A stretch of DNA of 38,114 nucleotides, from the NCBI GenBank assembly GCA_958477465.1, contig CAUEFX010000042.1, positions 1-38,114 of the forward strand, in the 5' to 3' direction. This stretch comes from an uncultured Bacteroides sp. (GTDB taxonomy: Bacteria; Bacteroidota; Bacteroidia; Bacteroidales; Bacteroidaceae). Positions 1 to 7,534 of the stretch are shown here, one piece after another. How positions within the stretch are numbered: the stretch's first letter is position 1; each line of letters begins with the position of its first letter. Under the pieces are notes generated by a model. The model saw nothing but the letters and a program-made list of their open reading frames with translations. It did no database searches and had not been told where the DNA came from. A program made the translations under genes and the position numbers.

Positions 1-53
1 AGAGCATCTGCCTTACAAGCAGAGGGTCGGCGGTTCGAATCCGTCAACGCCCA
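1..53 (+). tRNA. tRNA-Val (UAC), 3' part
   Basis: Only the 3' part is present; the 5' acceptor and most of the D arm lie before base 1. The anticodon stem TCTGC/GCAGA encloses the loop CTTACAA, giving anticodon TAC at 14-16 (valine). The T arm GGCGG-TTCGAAT-CCGTC follows, then the 3' acceptor strand AACGCCC (46-52) and discriminator A53. The next bases are CG, so the CCA tail is not encoded and must be added after transcription. Confidence 0.93.
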
Positions 54-62
54 CGGTTGAAG

Positions 63-97
63 TCAGATAGTTACATGGTTAGCTGTCTGATTTTTTT
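63..97 (+). terminator. Intrinsic terminator after tRNA-Val
   Basis: TCAGATAG pairs with CTGTCTGA (one G-U wobble) around a 12-nt loop, followed by seven T. It sits about 10 bases after the tRNA. Confidence 0.75.
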
Positions 98-171
98 GTA
101 TATAAAAGTCTGAATCGGGGTAGGTCACCACAGGGTACGCAGAGTTTCTTTGAATTTTAATCAGTTTTTGT

Positions 172-203
172 TTTGTGGTTATCGCCATTTTGTGCTAATT
201 TTA
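172..203 (+). promoter_or_regulatory. Candidate promoter for the HepT/MntA pair
   Basis: TTTG at 172-175, a 20-nt spacer, then TAATTTTA at 196-203. This is one base off the Bacteroidetes TAnnTTTG -7 element. It would start transcription about 45 bases before the first gene. Confidence 0.4.
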
Positions 204-257
204 TAGCGTAAAAGTAAAGTTTTTCCCATGTGATTATAAGTGTAATAATGGATTGCT

Positions 258-695
258 ATGGAACAGGATGTACGTTGGTTGCAGAGGTATGATAGTTTTC
301 ATCGCGCTAATAAGCGTATTCTGGATGTGACGGAATCGAATAAAAAAGCGGATGATCTGTCTGAATTGGAGATGGAGGGATTGATACAGCGGTTTGAATA
401 TACTTTTGAACTTGCTTGGAAGGTGCTTCAGGATTTGCTGAAGTATAAAGGCTATGAATTTGTGCAAGGACCGAATGGTACACTTCAGAAGGCTTTTGAG
501 GATGGAATGATTACCGATCACGATGGTTGGCGCAGGATGGCGAAAGCCAGGGTTACCACTTCGCATACTTACAATGAAGGGGATGCTGTTGAGATTGTAC
601 GCAAAATATACGAGGAATATTCTTGTTTGTTGCAGCAGTTGGATAATAAGCTTAATGCGGAGAAGCTGCGGCTTGAAATGAATACATTGTTTTGA
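258..695 (+). CDS. HepT-like / HI0074-family nucleotidyltransferase partner
   Basis: 145-residue all-helical protein of the HI0074 / nucleotidyltransferase substrate-binding family. The family signature RFEYTFELAWK is at residues 45-55, and an RX4HXY motif (R98, H103, Y105) is present; in HEPN/HepT toxins this motif forms the RNase site. The next gene is an MNT-fold nucleotidyltransferase one base downstream. That order is typical of HepT-MntA modules, in which MntA neutralises HepT by adding AMP to the motif's tyrosine. HI0074 relatives have also been described simply as two-part nucleotidyltransferases, so toxin activity is inferred. The module follows a tRNA gene and looks like accessory cargo. 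Confidence 0.8.
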   Translation: MEQDVRWLQRYDSFHRANKRILDVTESNKKADDLSELEMEGLIQRFEYTFELAWKVLQDLLKYKGYEFVQGPNGTLQKAFEDGMITDHDGWRRMAKARVTTSHTYNEGDAVEIVRKIYEEYSCLLQQLDNKLNAEKLRLEMNTLF

Positions 696-696
696 T

Positions 697-1020
697 ATGT
701 ACGGTTTAAGCGATGCGGTAATAACGGATATTTGTGGCGTGTTCCGGTATTTTCCGAATATTGATAGGGTACTTATATTTGGTTCTCGGGCTAAAGGTGT
801 TTATTCCGAGGGTTCGGATATTGATTTGGCAGTGATAGGGGAGGGGCTTACTTTTAATCAGTTGATGGATATCAATATCCGGATAGAGGATTTGGGTTTG
901 CTGTATAAGGTTGATGTGATGGATTATAGTAAGAATGCAGGAACTCCTATCGGACAGCATATAGATCGTGTGGGGAAGCTCTTTTATGAGAAGAACGGTG
1001 GGGCTGATAGCGGTGGATAA
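697..1020 (+). CDS. MntA-like minimal nucleotidyltransferase
   Basis: 107 residues with the polymerase-beta-type nucleotidyltransferase signature GSX10DXD: G29-S30, then D41 and D43 in GSDIDL. A third acidic residue is probably D73 in KVDVMDY. All elements of an active adenylyltransferase are therefore present. The start is one base after the stop of the HepT-like gene, so the two are co-transcribed and probably translationally coupled. The likely role is antitoxin by AMPylation of the partner. The C-terminal tail (KNGGADSGG) is polar and looks disordered. The alternative is a non-toxic HI0073-type nucleotidyltransferase of unknown substrate. Confidence 0.8.
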   Translation: MYGLSDAVITDICGVFRYFPNIDRVLIFGSRAKGVYSEGSDIDLAVIGEGLTFNQLMDINIRIEDLGLLYKVDVMDYSKNAGTPIGQHIDRVGKLFYEKNGGADSGG

Positions 1021-1154
1021 ACCGTAGGAGTTTGAAGGTGGGGAAGGTACTGGTCGGGCGTGTTGCTCTCTGTTGTAATTGTGCATTATGTTTTCTTATC
1101 TCTTTTGCGTAAACTTTCTATCCTCTTTGTGCATTATAACTCAAGAAAAAGAGC

Positions 1155-1162
1155 TAATTTTG
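1155..1162 (+). promoter_or_regulatory. -7 promoter element for purB
   Basis: TAATTTTG matches TAnnTTTG exactly and lies 27 bases before the purB ATG. The nearest upstream TTTG (1126-1129) is 25 bases away, longer than the usual 19-21, so the -33 box is weak or atypical. Confidence 0.5.
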
Positions 1163-1188
1163 CGAACTGATAATTATCTGAACGACAT

Positions 1189-2535
1189 ATGAAACTTGAT
1201 TTATTGACGGCTATTTCTCCAATTGACGGCCGATACAGGGGCAAGGCGGAAGCTTTGGCTGATTATTTTTCTGAATACGCACTGATAAAATACCGCGTAC
1301 AGGTGGAAGTGGAATATTTCATCACTCTGTGTGAATTGCCTCTGCCACAACTTAAAGAAATCGACAAAAGTGTATTTGAAGCTCTACGCGCTATCTACCG
1401 GAACTTCTCAGAAGCAGATGCTCAGCGCATTAAAGAGATAGAGAGTGTGACCAATCACGATGTGAAAGCGGTGGAGTATTTCCTTAAAGAAGAATTTGAT
1501 AAATTGGGCGGGCTGGATAAATACAAGGAATTTATTCATTTCGGCTTGACTTCGCAGGATATTAATAATACCTCTATCCCTCTCTCGATTAAGGAGGCAT
1601 TGGAAAAAGTGTATTATCCACAGATTGAAGAACTGATTGCGCAACTGAAAACGTATGCTACGGAGTGGGAGAATATTCCGATGCTTGCGAAAACGCATGG
1701 GCAGCCGGCTTCTCCTACCCGGTTGGGGAAAGAGGTGATGGTGTTTGTCTATCGTATGGAACGGCAATTGGCTACCTTGAAAGCTTGCCCGATCACTGCT
1801 AAATTCGGTGGGGCAACGGGAAATTACAATGCACATCATGTGGCTTATCCGGAATATGACTGGAAAACTTTTGGTAACCGTTTTGTGGCAGAGAAACTCG
1901 GTCTGGAACGCGAAGAATATACTACGCAGATTTCAAATTACGATAACTTGTCGGCTATCTTTGATGCTATGAAACGGATCAATACCATCATGATCGATAT
2001 GAACCGTGACTTCTGGCAATATATCTCTATGGAATATTTCAAGCAGAAGATTAAAGCCGGTGAGGTGGGATCGAGCGCTATGCCGCATAAGGTTAATCCG
2101 ATCGATTTTGAGAATGCGGAAGGAAATCTGGGAATCGCTAATGCTATTCTGGAGCATCTGGCGGTGAAATTGCCGGTATCGCGCTTGCAACGTGACTTGA
2201 CGGATTCGACTGTGTTGCGTAATGTCGGTGTTCCTTTCGGACACATCATTATTGCTATCCAGAGCTCTCTGAAGGGGTTGCGTAAATTGCTGCTGAATGA
2301 AACGGCTATCTATCGGGATCTGGATAACTGCTGGAGCGTGGTGGCCGAAGCTATTCAGACTATTTTGCGGCGGGAGGCTTATCCGCATCCGTATGAGGCG
2401 CTGAAGGCATTGACAAGAACCAATCAGGCGATAACGGAAAGCTCTATCAAGGAGTTTATCGAAGGGCTGGATGTCAGCGAAGATATAAAGAAAGAATTAA
2501 GAGTGATTACCCCGCATACTTATACGGGGCTCTAA
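1189..2535 (+). CDS. purB: Adenylosuccinate lyase
   Basis: 448 residues, fumarase/aspartase superfamily, cytoplasmic. It cleaves SAICAR to AICAR and adenylosuccinate to AMP, each with release of fumarate (purine synthesis and salvage). Visible landmarks are the substrate-binding N-terminus ISPIDGRYR (9-17), TSQDINNT (121-128), KTHGQPA with catalytic H170, and the superfamily signature GSSAMPHKVNP (294-304), whose serine pair holds the catalytic base. ISPIDGRY and the length fit the longer E. coli-like PurB type. It has its own -7 element and is followed closely by the pseudouridine synthase gene. Confidence 0.96.
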   Translation: MKLDLLTAISPIDGRYRGKAEALADYFSEYALIKYRVQVEVEYFITLCELPLPQLKEIDKSVFEALRAIYRNFSEADAQRIKEIESVTNHDVKAVEYFLKEEFDKLGGLDKYKEFIHFGLTSQDINNTSIPLSIKEALEKVYYPQIEELIAQLKTYATEWENIPMLAKTHGQPASPTRLGKEVMVFVYRMERQLATLKACPITAKFGGATGNYNAHHVAYPEYDWKTFGNRFVAEKLGLEREEYTTQISNYDNLSAIFDAMKRINTIMIDMNRDFWQYISMEYFKQKIKAGEVGSSAMPHKVNPIDFENAEGNLGIANAILEHLAVKLPVSRLQRDLTDSTVLRNVGVPFGHIIIAIQSSLKGLRKLLLNETAIYRDLDNCWSVVAEAIQTILRREAYPHPYEALKALTRTNQAITESSIKEFIEGLDVSEDIKKELRVITPHTYTGL

Positions 2536-2576
2536 ACAAAATCTCTAAATACCGGCCGTGAGGCCAATGTTTAATT

Positions 2577-2590
2577 TTTATTCGAATAAA
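2577..2590. promoter_or_regulatory. 14-bp palindrome before the pseudouridine synthase start
   Basis: TTTATTCGAATAAA is a perfect palindrome ending three bases before the ATG at 2594. It could be a protein-binding site or simply an AT-rich unstructured initiation region; nothing here decides which. Confidence 0.3.
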
Positions 2591-2593
2591 GTA

Positions 2594-4042
2594 ATGAGTA
2601 CAGAAAACGAAGAATGGCGTGACAACTCTAAGGAAGAGAACGCAGGCGCCGGCCGTGATGGTAACAGATCTTACAACAGGGAAGGTGGCTATAATCGCCC
2701 TTCTTACAATCGTGAAGGTGGCGATCGCCCGTATCGCCCGAGATTCAATTCTAATAGTGAAGGTGGTGAACGCCGCTCGTATGGCGACCGTCCGCAACGT
2801 CCTTCTTTCAATCGTGAAGGCGGTGACCGCCCGTATCGTCCGCGTTATAATAATAATGAAGGAGGTGAACGCCCGCAGCGTTCATACGGTGACCGTCCGT
2901 CATACGGCGACCGTCCGCAACGTCCTTCTTTCAACCGTGAAGGTGGCGACCGCCCGTATCGTCCGCGTTATAATAATGAAGGAGGTGAACGCCCGCAGCG
3001 CTCATACGGTGACCGTCCGTCATACGGCGACCGCCCGCAACGTCCTTCTTTCAACCGTGAAGGCGGCGATCGTCCGTATCGTCCGCGCTTTAATAATAAT
3101 GAAGGAGGGGACCGTCCGCAACGTTCGTATGGTGACCGTCCGCAGCGTCCTTCTTTCAACCGTGAAGGTGGCGACCGTCCGTATCGTCCGAAATTTAATA
3201 ATGGCGGTGAGGGGCGTCCTCAGGGATTTGCCCGTCCGCAACGTCGTACCGCTGATTACGATCCCAATGCGAAATACAGTAAGAAGAAGCAGATAGAATA
3301 TAAGGAACAGTTTATAGACCCTAATGAGCCGATTCGTTTGAATAAGTTCCTGGCCAATGCCGGAGTCTGTTCCCGTCGGGAAGCTGATGAGTTTATCACG
3401 GCAGGAGTTGTTTCGGTGAATGGTGAAGTGGTAACGGAACTGGGTACCAAGATCAAACGTTCTGATGTGGTGAAGTTTCATGACGAACCGGTAAGTATCG
3501 AACGGAAAGTGTACGTTCTGCTGAACAAACCGAAAGATTGCGTGACTACTTCTGATGATCCTCAGGCACGCTTGACGGTGATGGATCTTGTGAAAGGTGC
3601 TTGTAACGAACGTATTTATCCGGTTGGCCGTTTGGACCGTAATACGACAGGGGTACTGCTGCTGACTAATGACGGTGACTTGGCTTCTAAACTGACGCAT
3701 CCGAAGTTTCTGAAAAAGAAAATATATCACGTTTATCTGGATAAGAATCTGACGAAAGCGGATATGGAGCAGATTGCAGCGGGAATACAGTTGGAAGACG
3801 GTGAGATACATGCAGACGCCATCAGCTATGCGGATGAGAATAAGCGTGATCAGGTGGGTATCGAAATCCACTCCGGCAAAAACCGTATCGTACGCCGTAT
3901 ATTCGAATCGTTAGGATACAAAGTGGTAAAACTCGACCGCGTGTTCTTTGCCGGTCTCACTAAAAAAGGATTGCGCCGTGGGGAATGGCGTTATCTGACG
4001 GAACAGGAAGTGAACTTCCTCCGTATGGGATCATTTGAGTAA
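2594..4042 (+). CDS. RluB/RsuA-family rRNA pseudouridine synthase with Arg-rich repeat N-terminus
   Basis: 482 residues from the ATG giving MSTENEEW; in-frame GTG 2558 and ATG 2567 would add 12 or 9 residues. Residues ~15-220 are low-complexity repeats built on SFNREGGDRPYRPR, NNEGGERPQR and SYGDRP. A typical bacterial core follows: S4 RNA-binding domain (~247-295, IRLNKFLANAGVCSRREAD), then the synthase domain with GRLDRNTTG, whose aspartate (D348) is the expected nucleophile for uridine isomerisation in rRNA. The C-terminal HSGKNRIVRRIFESLGY motif is typical. The basic, Tyr-rich repeats resemble RGG/YGG-type RNA-binding tails and probably bind RNA non-specifically. Which rRNA site is modified cannot be read here. 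asnS follows 20 bases downstream. Confidence 0.9.
   Translation: MSTENEEWRDNSKEENAGAGRDGNRSYNREGGYNRPSYNREGGDRPYRPRFNSNSEGGERRSYGDRPQRPSFNREGGDRPYRPRYNNNEGGERPQRSYGDRPSYGDRPQRPSFNREGGDRPYRPRYNNEGGERPQRSYGDRPSYGDRPQRPSFNREGGDRPYRPRFNNNEGGDRPQRSYGDRPQRPSFNREGGDRPYRPKFNNGGEGRPQGFARPQRRTADYDPNAKYSKKKQIEYKEQFIDPNEPIRLNKFLANAGVCSRREADEFITAGVVSVNGEVVTELGTKIKRSDVVKFHDEPVSIERKVYVLLNKPKDCVTTSDDPQARLTVMDLVKGACNERIYPVGRLDRNTTGVLLLTNDGDLASKLTHPKFLKKKIYHVYLDKNLTKADMEQIAAGIQLEDGEIHADAISYADENKRDQVGIEIHSGKNRIVRRIFESLGYKVVKLDRVFFAGLTKKGLRRGEWRYLTEQEVNFLRMGSFE
2804..3190 (+). repeat. In-frame tandem repeats inside the pseudouridine synthase gene
   Basis: Four large units start at 2804, 2927, 3047 and 3152 (spacings 123, 120 and 105 nt), each opening with the codons for SFNREGGDRPYRPR. 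Two shorter degenerate units lie upstream from about 2674. All spacings are multiples of three, so gain or loss of a unit would keep the frame. DNA identity between units is high. Confidence 0.9.
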
Positions 4043-4062
4043 TATAATAATGTATAAATTGT

Positions 4063-5466
4063 ATGGAAAAGATTAGTAGAACAAAAATTGTCGACCTGAT
4101 GAAGCGCGAGGATTTTGGCGCGATGGTCAATGTGAAAGGATGGGTTCGCACCCGCAGAGGTAGCAAACAAGTTAACTTTATCGCACTGAATGACGGTTCT
4201 ACAATAAATAATGTGCAGGTGGTAGTAGACTTGGCTAACTTTGATGAAGGGATGCTGAAACTTATTACTACCGGCGCTTGTTTGAGCGTGAATGGGGTAA
4301 TGGTGGAATCGGTCGGTTCCGGACAGAAAGTGGAAGTGCAGGCTCGTGAGATCGAAGTGCTGGGTACGTGTGATAATACATATCCGTTGCAGAAGAAGGG
4401 GCACTCTATGGAGTTCCTTCGTGAAATAGCTCACTTGCGTCCCCGTACCAATACGTTTGGGGCTGTGTTCCGTATCCGCCATAATATGGCAATCGCTATT
4501 CACAAGTTCTTCCACGAAAGGGGCTTCTTTTATTTCCATACTCCGATTATTACGGCATCGGACTGTGAAGGCGCCGGACAGATGTTTCAGGTTACTACCA
4601 AGAATCTGTATGACCTGAAAAAGGATGAGAACGGTTCTATCATTTATGATGACGACTTTTTCGGGAAGCAGACGAGCCTGACGGTTTCCGGGCAGTTGGA
4701 AGGTGAATTGGCAGCAACGGCTTTGGGCGCTATCTATACGTTCGGACCGACATTCCGTGCGGAAAACTCAAATACTCCCCGTCATCTTGCCGAGTTCTGG
4801 ATGATTGAGCCGGAAGTGGCATTCAATGATATTACGGATAATATGGATTTGGCGGAAGAGTTTATCAAGTACTGTGTAAGATGGGCTTTGGATAACTGTG
4901 CCGATGATGTGAAATTCCTGAATGACATGTTCGACAAAGGCTTGATTGAACGCTTGCAGGGTGTGCTGAAAGAGGATTTCGTGCGTTTGCCTTATACCGA
5001 GGGAATCAAGATTCTGGAAGATGCCGTGGTAAAAGGACATAAGTTTGAATTCCCTGTTTACTGGGGAGTGGATCTGGCATCGGAGCATGAACGCTATCTG
5101 GTGGAGGAGCATTTCAAACGTCCGGTGATTCTGACGGATTACCCGAAAGAGATCAAGGCTTTCTATATGAAGCAGAACGAAGACGGAAAGACGGTTCGCG
5201 CCATGGATGTGCTGTTCCCGAAGATCGGCGAGATAATTGGCGGATCGGAACGTGAGGCGGATTATGACAAACTGATGAAACGTATTGAGGAACTCCATAT
5301 TCCGATGAAGGATATGTGGTGGTATTTGGATACGCGTAAATTCGGTTCTTGCCCTCATTCCGGTTTCGGACTCGGGTTTGAGCGTTTGTTGCTTTTCGTG
5401 ACGGGTATGGCTAATATCCGTGATGTCATTCCGTTCCCGCGTACACCGCGTAATGCGGAATTCTAA
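4063..5466 (+). CDS. asnS: Asparaginyl-tRNA synthetase
   Basis: 467 residues, class IIb aminoacyl-tRNA synthetase; charges tRNA-Asn with asparagine in the cytoplasm. The N-terminal OB-fold anticodon-binding domain covers ~15-110 (VKGWVRTRRGSKQVNFIALNDGS). The catalytic core has the motif 1 region (HKFFHERGFFYFHTPI), motif 2 FRAENSNTPRHLAEFWMIEPE and motif 3 GFGLGFERLLLF near the C-terminus. The HLAEFWMIEPE form and the length fit AsnRS rather than AspRS. It lies 20 bases after the pseudouridine synthase gene and is followed by a strong terminator. Confidence 0.96.
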   Translation: MEKISRTKIVDLMKREDFGAMVNVKGWVRTRRGSKQVNFIALNDGSTINNVQVVVDLANFDEGMLKLITTGACLSVNGVMVESVGSGQKVEVQAREIEVLGTCDNTYPLQKKGHSMEFLREIAHLRPRTNTFGAVFRIRHNMAIAIHKFFHERGFFYFHTPIITASDCEGAGQMFQVTTKNLYDLKKDENGSIIYDDDFFGKQTSLTVSGQLEGELAATALGAIYTFGPTFRAENSNTPRHLAEFWMIEPEVAFNDITDNMDLAEEFIKYCVRWALDNCADDVKFLNDMFDKGLIERLQGVLKEDFVRLPYTEGIKILEDAVVKGHKFEFPVYWGVDLASEHERYLVEEHFKRPVILTDYPKEIKAFYMKQNEDGKTVRAMDVLFPKIGEIIGGSEREADYDKLMKRIEELHIPMKDMWWYLDTRKFGSCPHSGFGLGFERLLLFVTGMANIRDVIPFPRTPRNAEF

Positions 5467-5490
5467 CGGAATATCCCGAAATAATAAAGA

Positions 5491-5525
5491 AAGCCTGCAT
5501 TTTTTTTGAGATGCAGGCTTTTTTG
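5491..5525 (+). terminator. Intrinsic terminator after asnS
   Basis: AAGCCTGCAT and ATGCAGGCTT form a perfect 10-bp stem around a T-rich 10-nt loop, continuing into a T run. Confidence 0.9.
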
Positions 5526-5560
5526 TTGCCTTGCAGCTGTTATAATCTCAAAAGATTGGC

Positions 5561-5568
5561 TATATTTG
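5561..5568 (+). promoter_or_regulatory. -7 promoter element for the DUF4488 gene
   Basis: TATATTTG matches TAnnTTTG exactly, 42 bases before the ATG. No clear TTTG lies at the usual upstream distance. Confidence 0.5.
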
Positions 5569-5609
5569 TAAGCGACAGGCTTTGAGAGTGTTAACTAAAA
5601 ACAAATACA

Positions 5610-6104
5610 GTGATGAAAAAACTCTATTTTTTTGCTATGCTGACGGCGATGCTGTTGGTGGCAACAGGTACTATGGCTCAGAAAAAAGCAAAGTTTCAGC
5701 CTGCTAATCTGAAAGGGATCTGGCAGTTGTGTCATTATGTGTCGGAAGTGCCGGATGTGCCGGGGGCGTTAAGGCCCAGCAATACATTCAAAGTCTTGAG
5801 CGATGATGGGAGGATTGTGAATTTTACCATAATTCCGGGGCAGAGCGCCATCATTACGGGATATGGCACTTATAAACAGGTGACGGGAAACTCTTATAAG
5901 GAGAGTATCGAGAAGAATATCCATCTGCCTATGTTGGATAATAAAGATAATATCCTTGAATTTGAACTTGAAAATGATGAACTGTTGCATCTGAAATATT
6001 TTATAACGAAGGACTTGAACGGGAATGAGCTGAATTCCTGGTTCTATGAAACGTGGAAACGTGTGGAAATGCCGGCAGCATTTCCGGAGGATATTGTGAG
6101 GTAG
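5610..6104 (+). CDS. Secreted DUF4488 family protein
   Basis: 164 residues with a clear signal peptide (MMKKLYFFAMLTAMLLVATGTMA-QKK, cleavage near residue 23), so exported to the periplasm or surface; there is no lipobox cysteine. The mature part, from LKGIWQLCHYVSE to NSWFYETWKR, has the alternating beta pattern and paired tryptophans of small lipocalin-like DUF4488 proteins common in Bacteroides. Ligand and function are unknown. The ATG at 5613 is an equally good start. It is a single gene between terminators at 5491 and 6196. Confidence 0.75.
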   Translation: MMKKLYFFAMLTAMLLVATGTMAQKKAKFQPANLKGIWQLCHYVSEVPDVPGALRPSNTFKVLSDDGRIVNFTIIPGQSAIITGYGTYKQVTGNSYKESIEKNIHLPMLDNKDNILEFELENDELLHLKYFITKDLNGNELNSWFYETWKRVEMPAAFPEDIVR

Positions 6105-6195
6105 AACAGGTTGATAAGTTCTTGATGTATAATGAATGTATACTCAAATACTTAAGATGTAGAAAGGTGCATTAAAATGCGCGAAGCTTAGAAAT

Positions 6196-6237
6196 GCCCC
6201 CTGCTGCAAATACTTGTAGCAGAGGGGCTCAGTTTTT
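6196..6237 (+). terminator. Intrinsic terminator after the DUF4488 gene
   Basis: GCCCCCTGCTGCAA pairs with TTGTAGCAGAGGGGC (one bulge, one G-U) around ATAC, followed by TCAG and five T. Confidence 0.8.
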
Positions 6238-6240
6238 ATT

Positions 6241-6396
6241 CTTAGGGATTCATTTCAAGTTCCCAAACGTGTGACTTCAAAAGCATATTGGCAAAAGTGT
6301 TACTCTATGTACTCTGTGGTGATCGGTCGCCTGTCTCATTTTCTCCTTCTTGTTCTTCTTTGTGTGTCAATCCGATAAATCTAAAAAAAGGTAGAA
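6241..6396. other. Gap with no recognised feature
   Basis: Between the terminator and the ribosomal promoter I see no gene, repeat or hairpin of note. The stretch is pyrimidine-rich near 6335-6362. Confidence 0.6.
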
Positions 6397-6400
6397 TTTG

Positions 6401-6431
6401 TTTGCCAATTCAAAGAAAAGCCGTACTTTTG
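6401..6431 (+). promoter_or_regulatory. Strong consensus promoter of the rplM-rpsI-rpsB-tsf block
   Basis: TTTG (6401-6404), a 19-nt spacer, TACTTTTG (6424-6431): an exact match to the Bacteroidetes consensus. A second TTTG overlaps at 6397-6400. The inferred start near 6438 leaves a leader of roughly 115 nt. Confidence 0.8.
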
Positions 6432-6460
6432 CAAGCCGATTATTATCTCAAAAGGATAAA

Positions 6461-6507
6461 AGATTAATTCATAGCAAGTTAATCTTCCTTTGTCCGGGGA
6501 AGGTTAA
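6461..6507 (+). promoter_or_regulatory. rplM leader with two competing hairpins
   Basis: AGATTAA (6461-6467) can pair with TTAATCT (6479-6485). The same TTAATCTTCC (6479-6488) can instead pair with GGAAGGTTAA (6498-6507, one G-U) around a 9-nt loop. The two structures exclude each other. This fits an autoregulatory ribosomal-protein leader, but no ligand site is proven. Confidence 0.45.
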
Positions 6508-6555
6508 TGAGTGGTGAGAAAATTTTAGTAGTAACATTTAAAAAATGAATTAAGA

Positions 6556-7017
6556 GTGGATACTTTAAGTTACAAGACCATTTCTGCAAACAAGGCAACT
6601 GTAACCAAAGAATGGGTTATCGTTGATGCTACAGACCAGGCTTTAGGTCGTCTGGGCGCAAAAGTTGCGAAGCTGTTGAGAGGAAAGTATAAACCAAACT
6701 TTACTCCTCATGTAGACTGCGGTGATAACGTTATTATCATCAATGCAGACAAAGTTAAATTGAGTGGTAACAAATGGAATGACAGAGTTTATTTGTCATA
6801 TACAGGTTATCCGGGTGGACAGAGAGAGATGACTCCTGCCCGTTTGATCGCTAAGCCTAACGGCGAAGACAGATTGCTGAGAAAAGTAGTGAAGGGTATG
6901 CTTCCGAAAAACAAACTGGGAGCTAAATTGCTGGGAAATATGTATGTATACGCTGGAAGCGAACACAAACATGAAGCACAGAACCCGAAATCAATTGATA
7001 TAAACTTACTTAAATAA
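6556..7017 (+). CDS. rplM: 50S ribosomal protein L13
   Basis: 153 residues; an early-assembly protein of the large subunit that binds 23S rRNA. Recognised from VIVDATDQALGRLGAKVAKLLRGKYKPNFTPHVDCGD and the conserved VKGMLPKNKLGAKLLGNMYVYAGSEHKH region. The initiation codon is GTG at 6556. The only nearby upstream ATG (6545) opens a two-codon frame (ATG AAT TAA) that closes just before it. The gene heads the classic rplM-rpsI pair, with rpsI six bases downstream. Confidence 0.95.
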   Translation: MDTLSYKTISANKATVTKEWVIVDATDQALGRLGAKVAKLLRGKYKPNFTPHVDCGDNVIIINADKVKLSGNKWNDRVYLSYTGYPGGQREMTPARLIAKPNGEDRLLRKVVKGMLPKNKLGAKLLGNMYVYAGSEHKHEAQNPKSIDINLLK

Positions 7018-7023
7018 GAGATA

Positions 7024-7410
7024 ATGGAAGTAGTAAATGCATTAGGCAGACGTAAACGTGCGATTGCACGTATTTTCGTAAGCGAAGGTACAGGAAAGAT
7101 TACTATTAACAAGAGAGACCTTGCAGAGTACTTTCCATCAACTATTCTTCAGTATGTGGTTAAACAACCGTTGAGCAAGTTGGGTGTCGCTGAGAAGTAT
7201 GACATCAAAGTTAACTTGTGTGGTGGTGGTTTCACCGGTCAGTCTCAGGCATTGCGTTTGGCTATTGCCCGCGCACTGGTTAAAATGAACGCTGAAGATA
7301 AAGCTGCTCTCCGTGCTGAAGGATTCATGACACGTGATCCGCGTTCTGTTGAACGTAAAAAACCGGGTCGTCCGAAAGCTCGTAGAAGATTCCAGTTCAG
7401 TAAGCGTTAA
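7024..7410 (+). CDS. rpsI: 30S ribosomal protein S9
   Basis: 128 residues. The conserved N-terminus NALGRRKRAIARIFV and the basic C-terminal tail ending GRPKARRRFQFSKR are typical; the tail's last residues reach the P-site tRNA in the 30S head. GFTGQSQALRLAIARAL (~71-88) is the family core. It is paired with rplM, and the rpsB leader follows. Confidence 0.96.
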   Translation: MEVVNALGRRKRAIARIFVSEGTGKITINKRDLAEYFPSTILQYVVKQPLSKLGVAEKYDIKVNLCGGGFTGQSQALRLAIARALVKMNAEDKAALRAEGFMTRDPRSVERKKPGRPKARRRFQFSKR

Positions 7411-7430
7411 TGTGTTGCCTGACGGAACAT

Positions 7431-7493
7431 GTTTAGTATCTAAACTACCGGGACTCTTTATCTATGCTTAAGGCTACCCGGCGGTTGGTTTAG
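7431..7493 (+). promoter_or_regulatory. rpsB leader with two competing hairpins
   Basis: GTTTAG (7431-7436) pairs with CTAAAC (7440-7445) as a tight 3-nt-loop hairpin. The same CTAAAC can pair instead with a second GTTTAG (7488-7493), closing a longer arm that contains CCGGG (7448-7452) / CCCGG (7477-7481). Both cannot form at once. No TAnnTTTG promoter is visible in this spacer, so it is probably read through from the rplM promoter. Confidence 0.5.
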
Positions 7494-7534
7494 AAAAAAC
7501 AAAAAAGAAAGTAAACGATTAAAAGAAAAACAAG

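Noticed and set aside
1408..2388. Long antisense frames inside purB
   Set aside because: No promoter or family signature; typical shadows of a conserved gene on the other strand.
2619..3296. Long second reading frame across the Arg-rich repeats, and antisense frames over the same stretch
   Set aside because: Produced by the repetitive codon pattern; the frame with the S4 and synthase domains is clearly the coding one.
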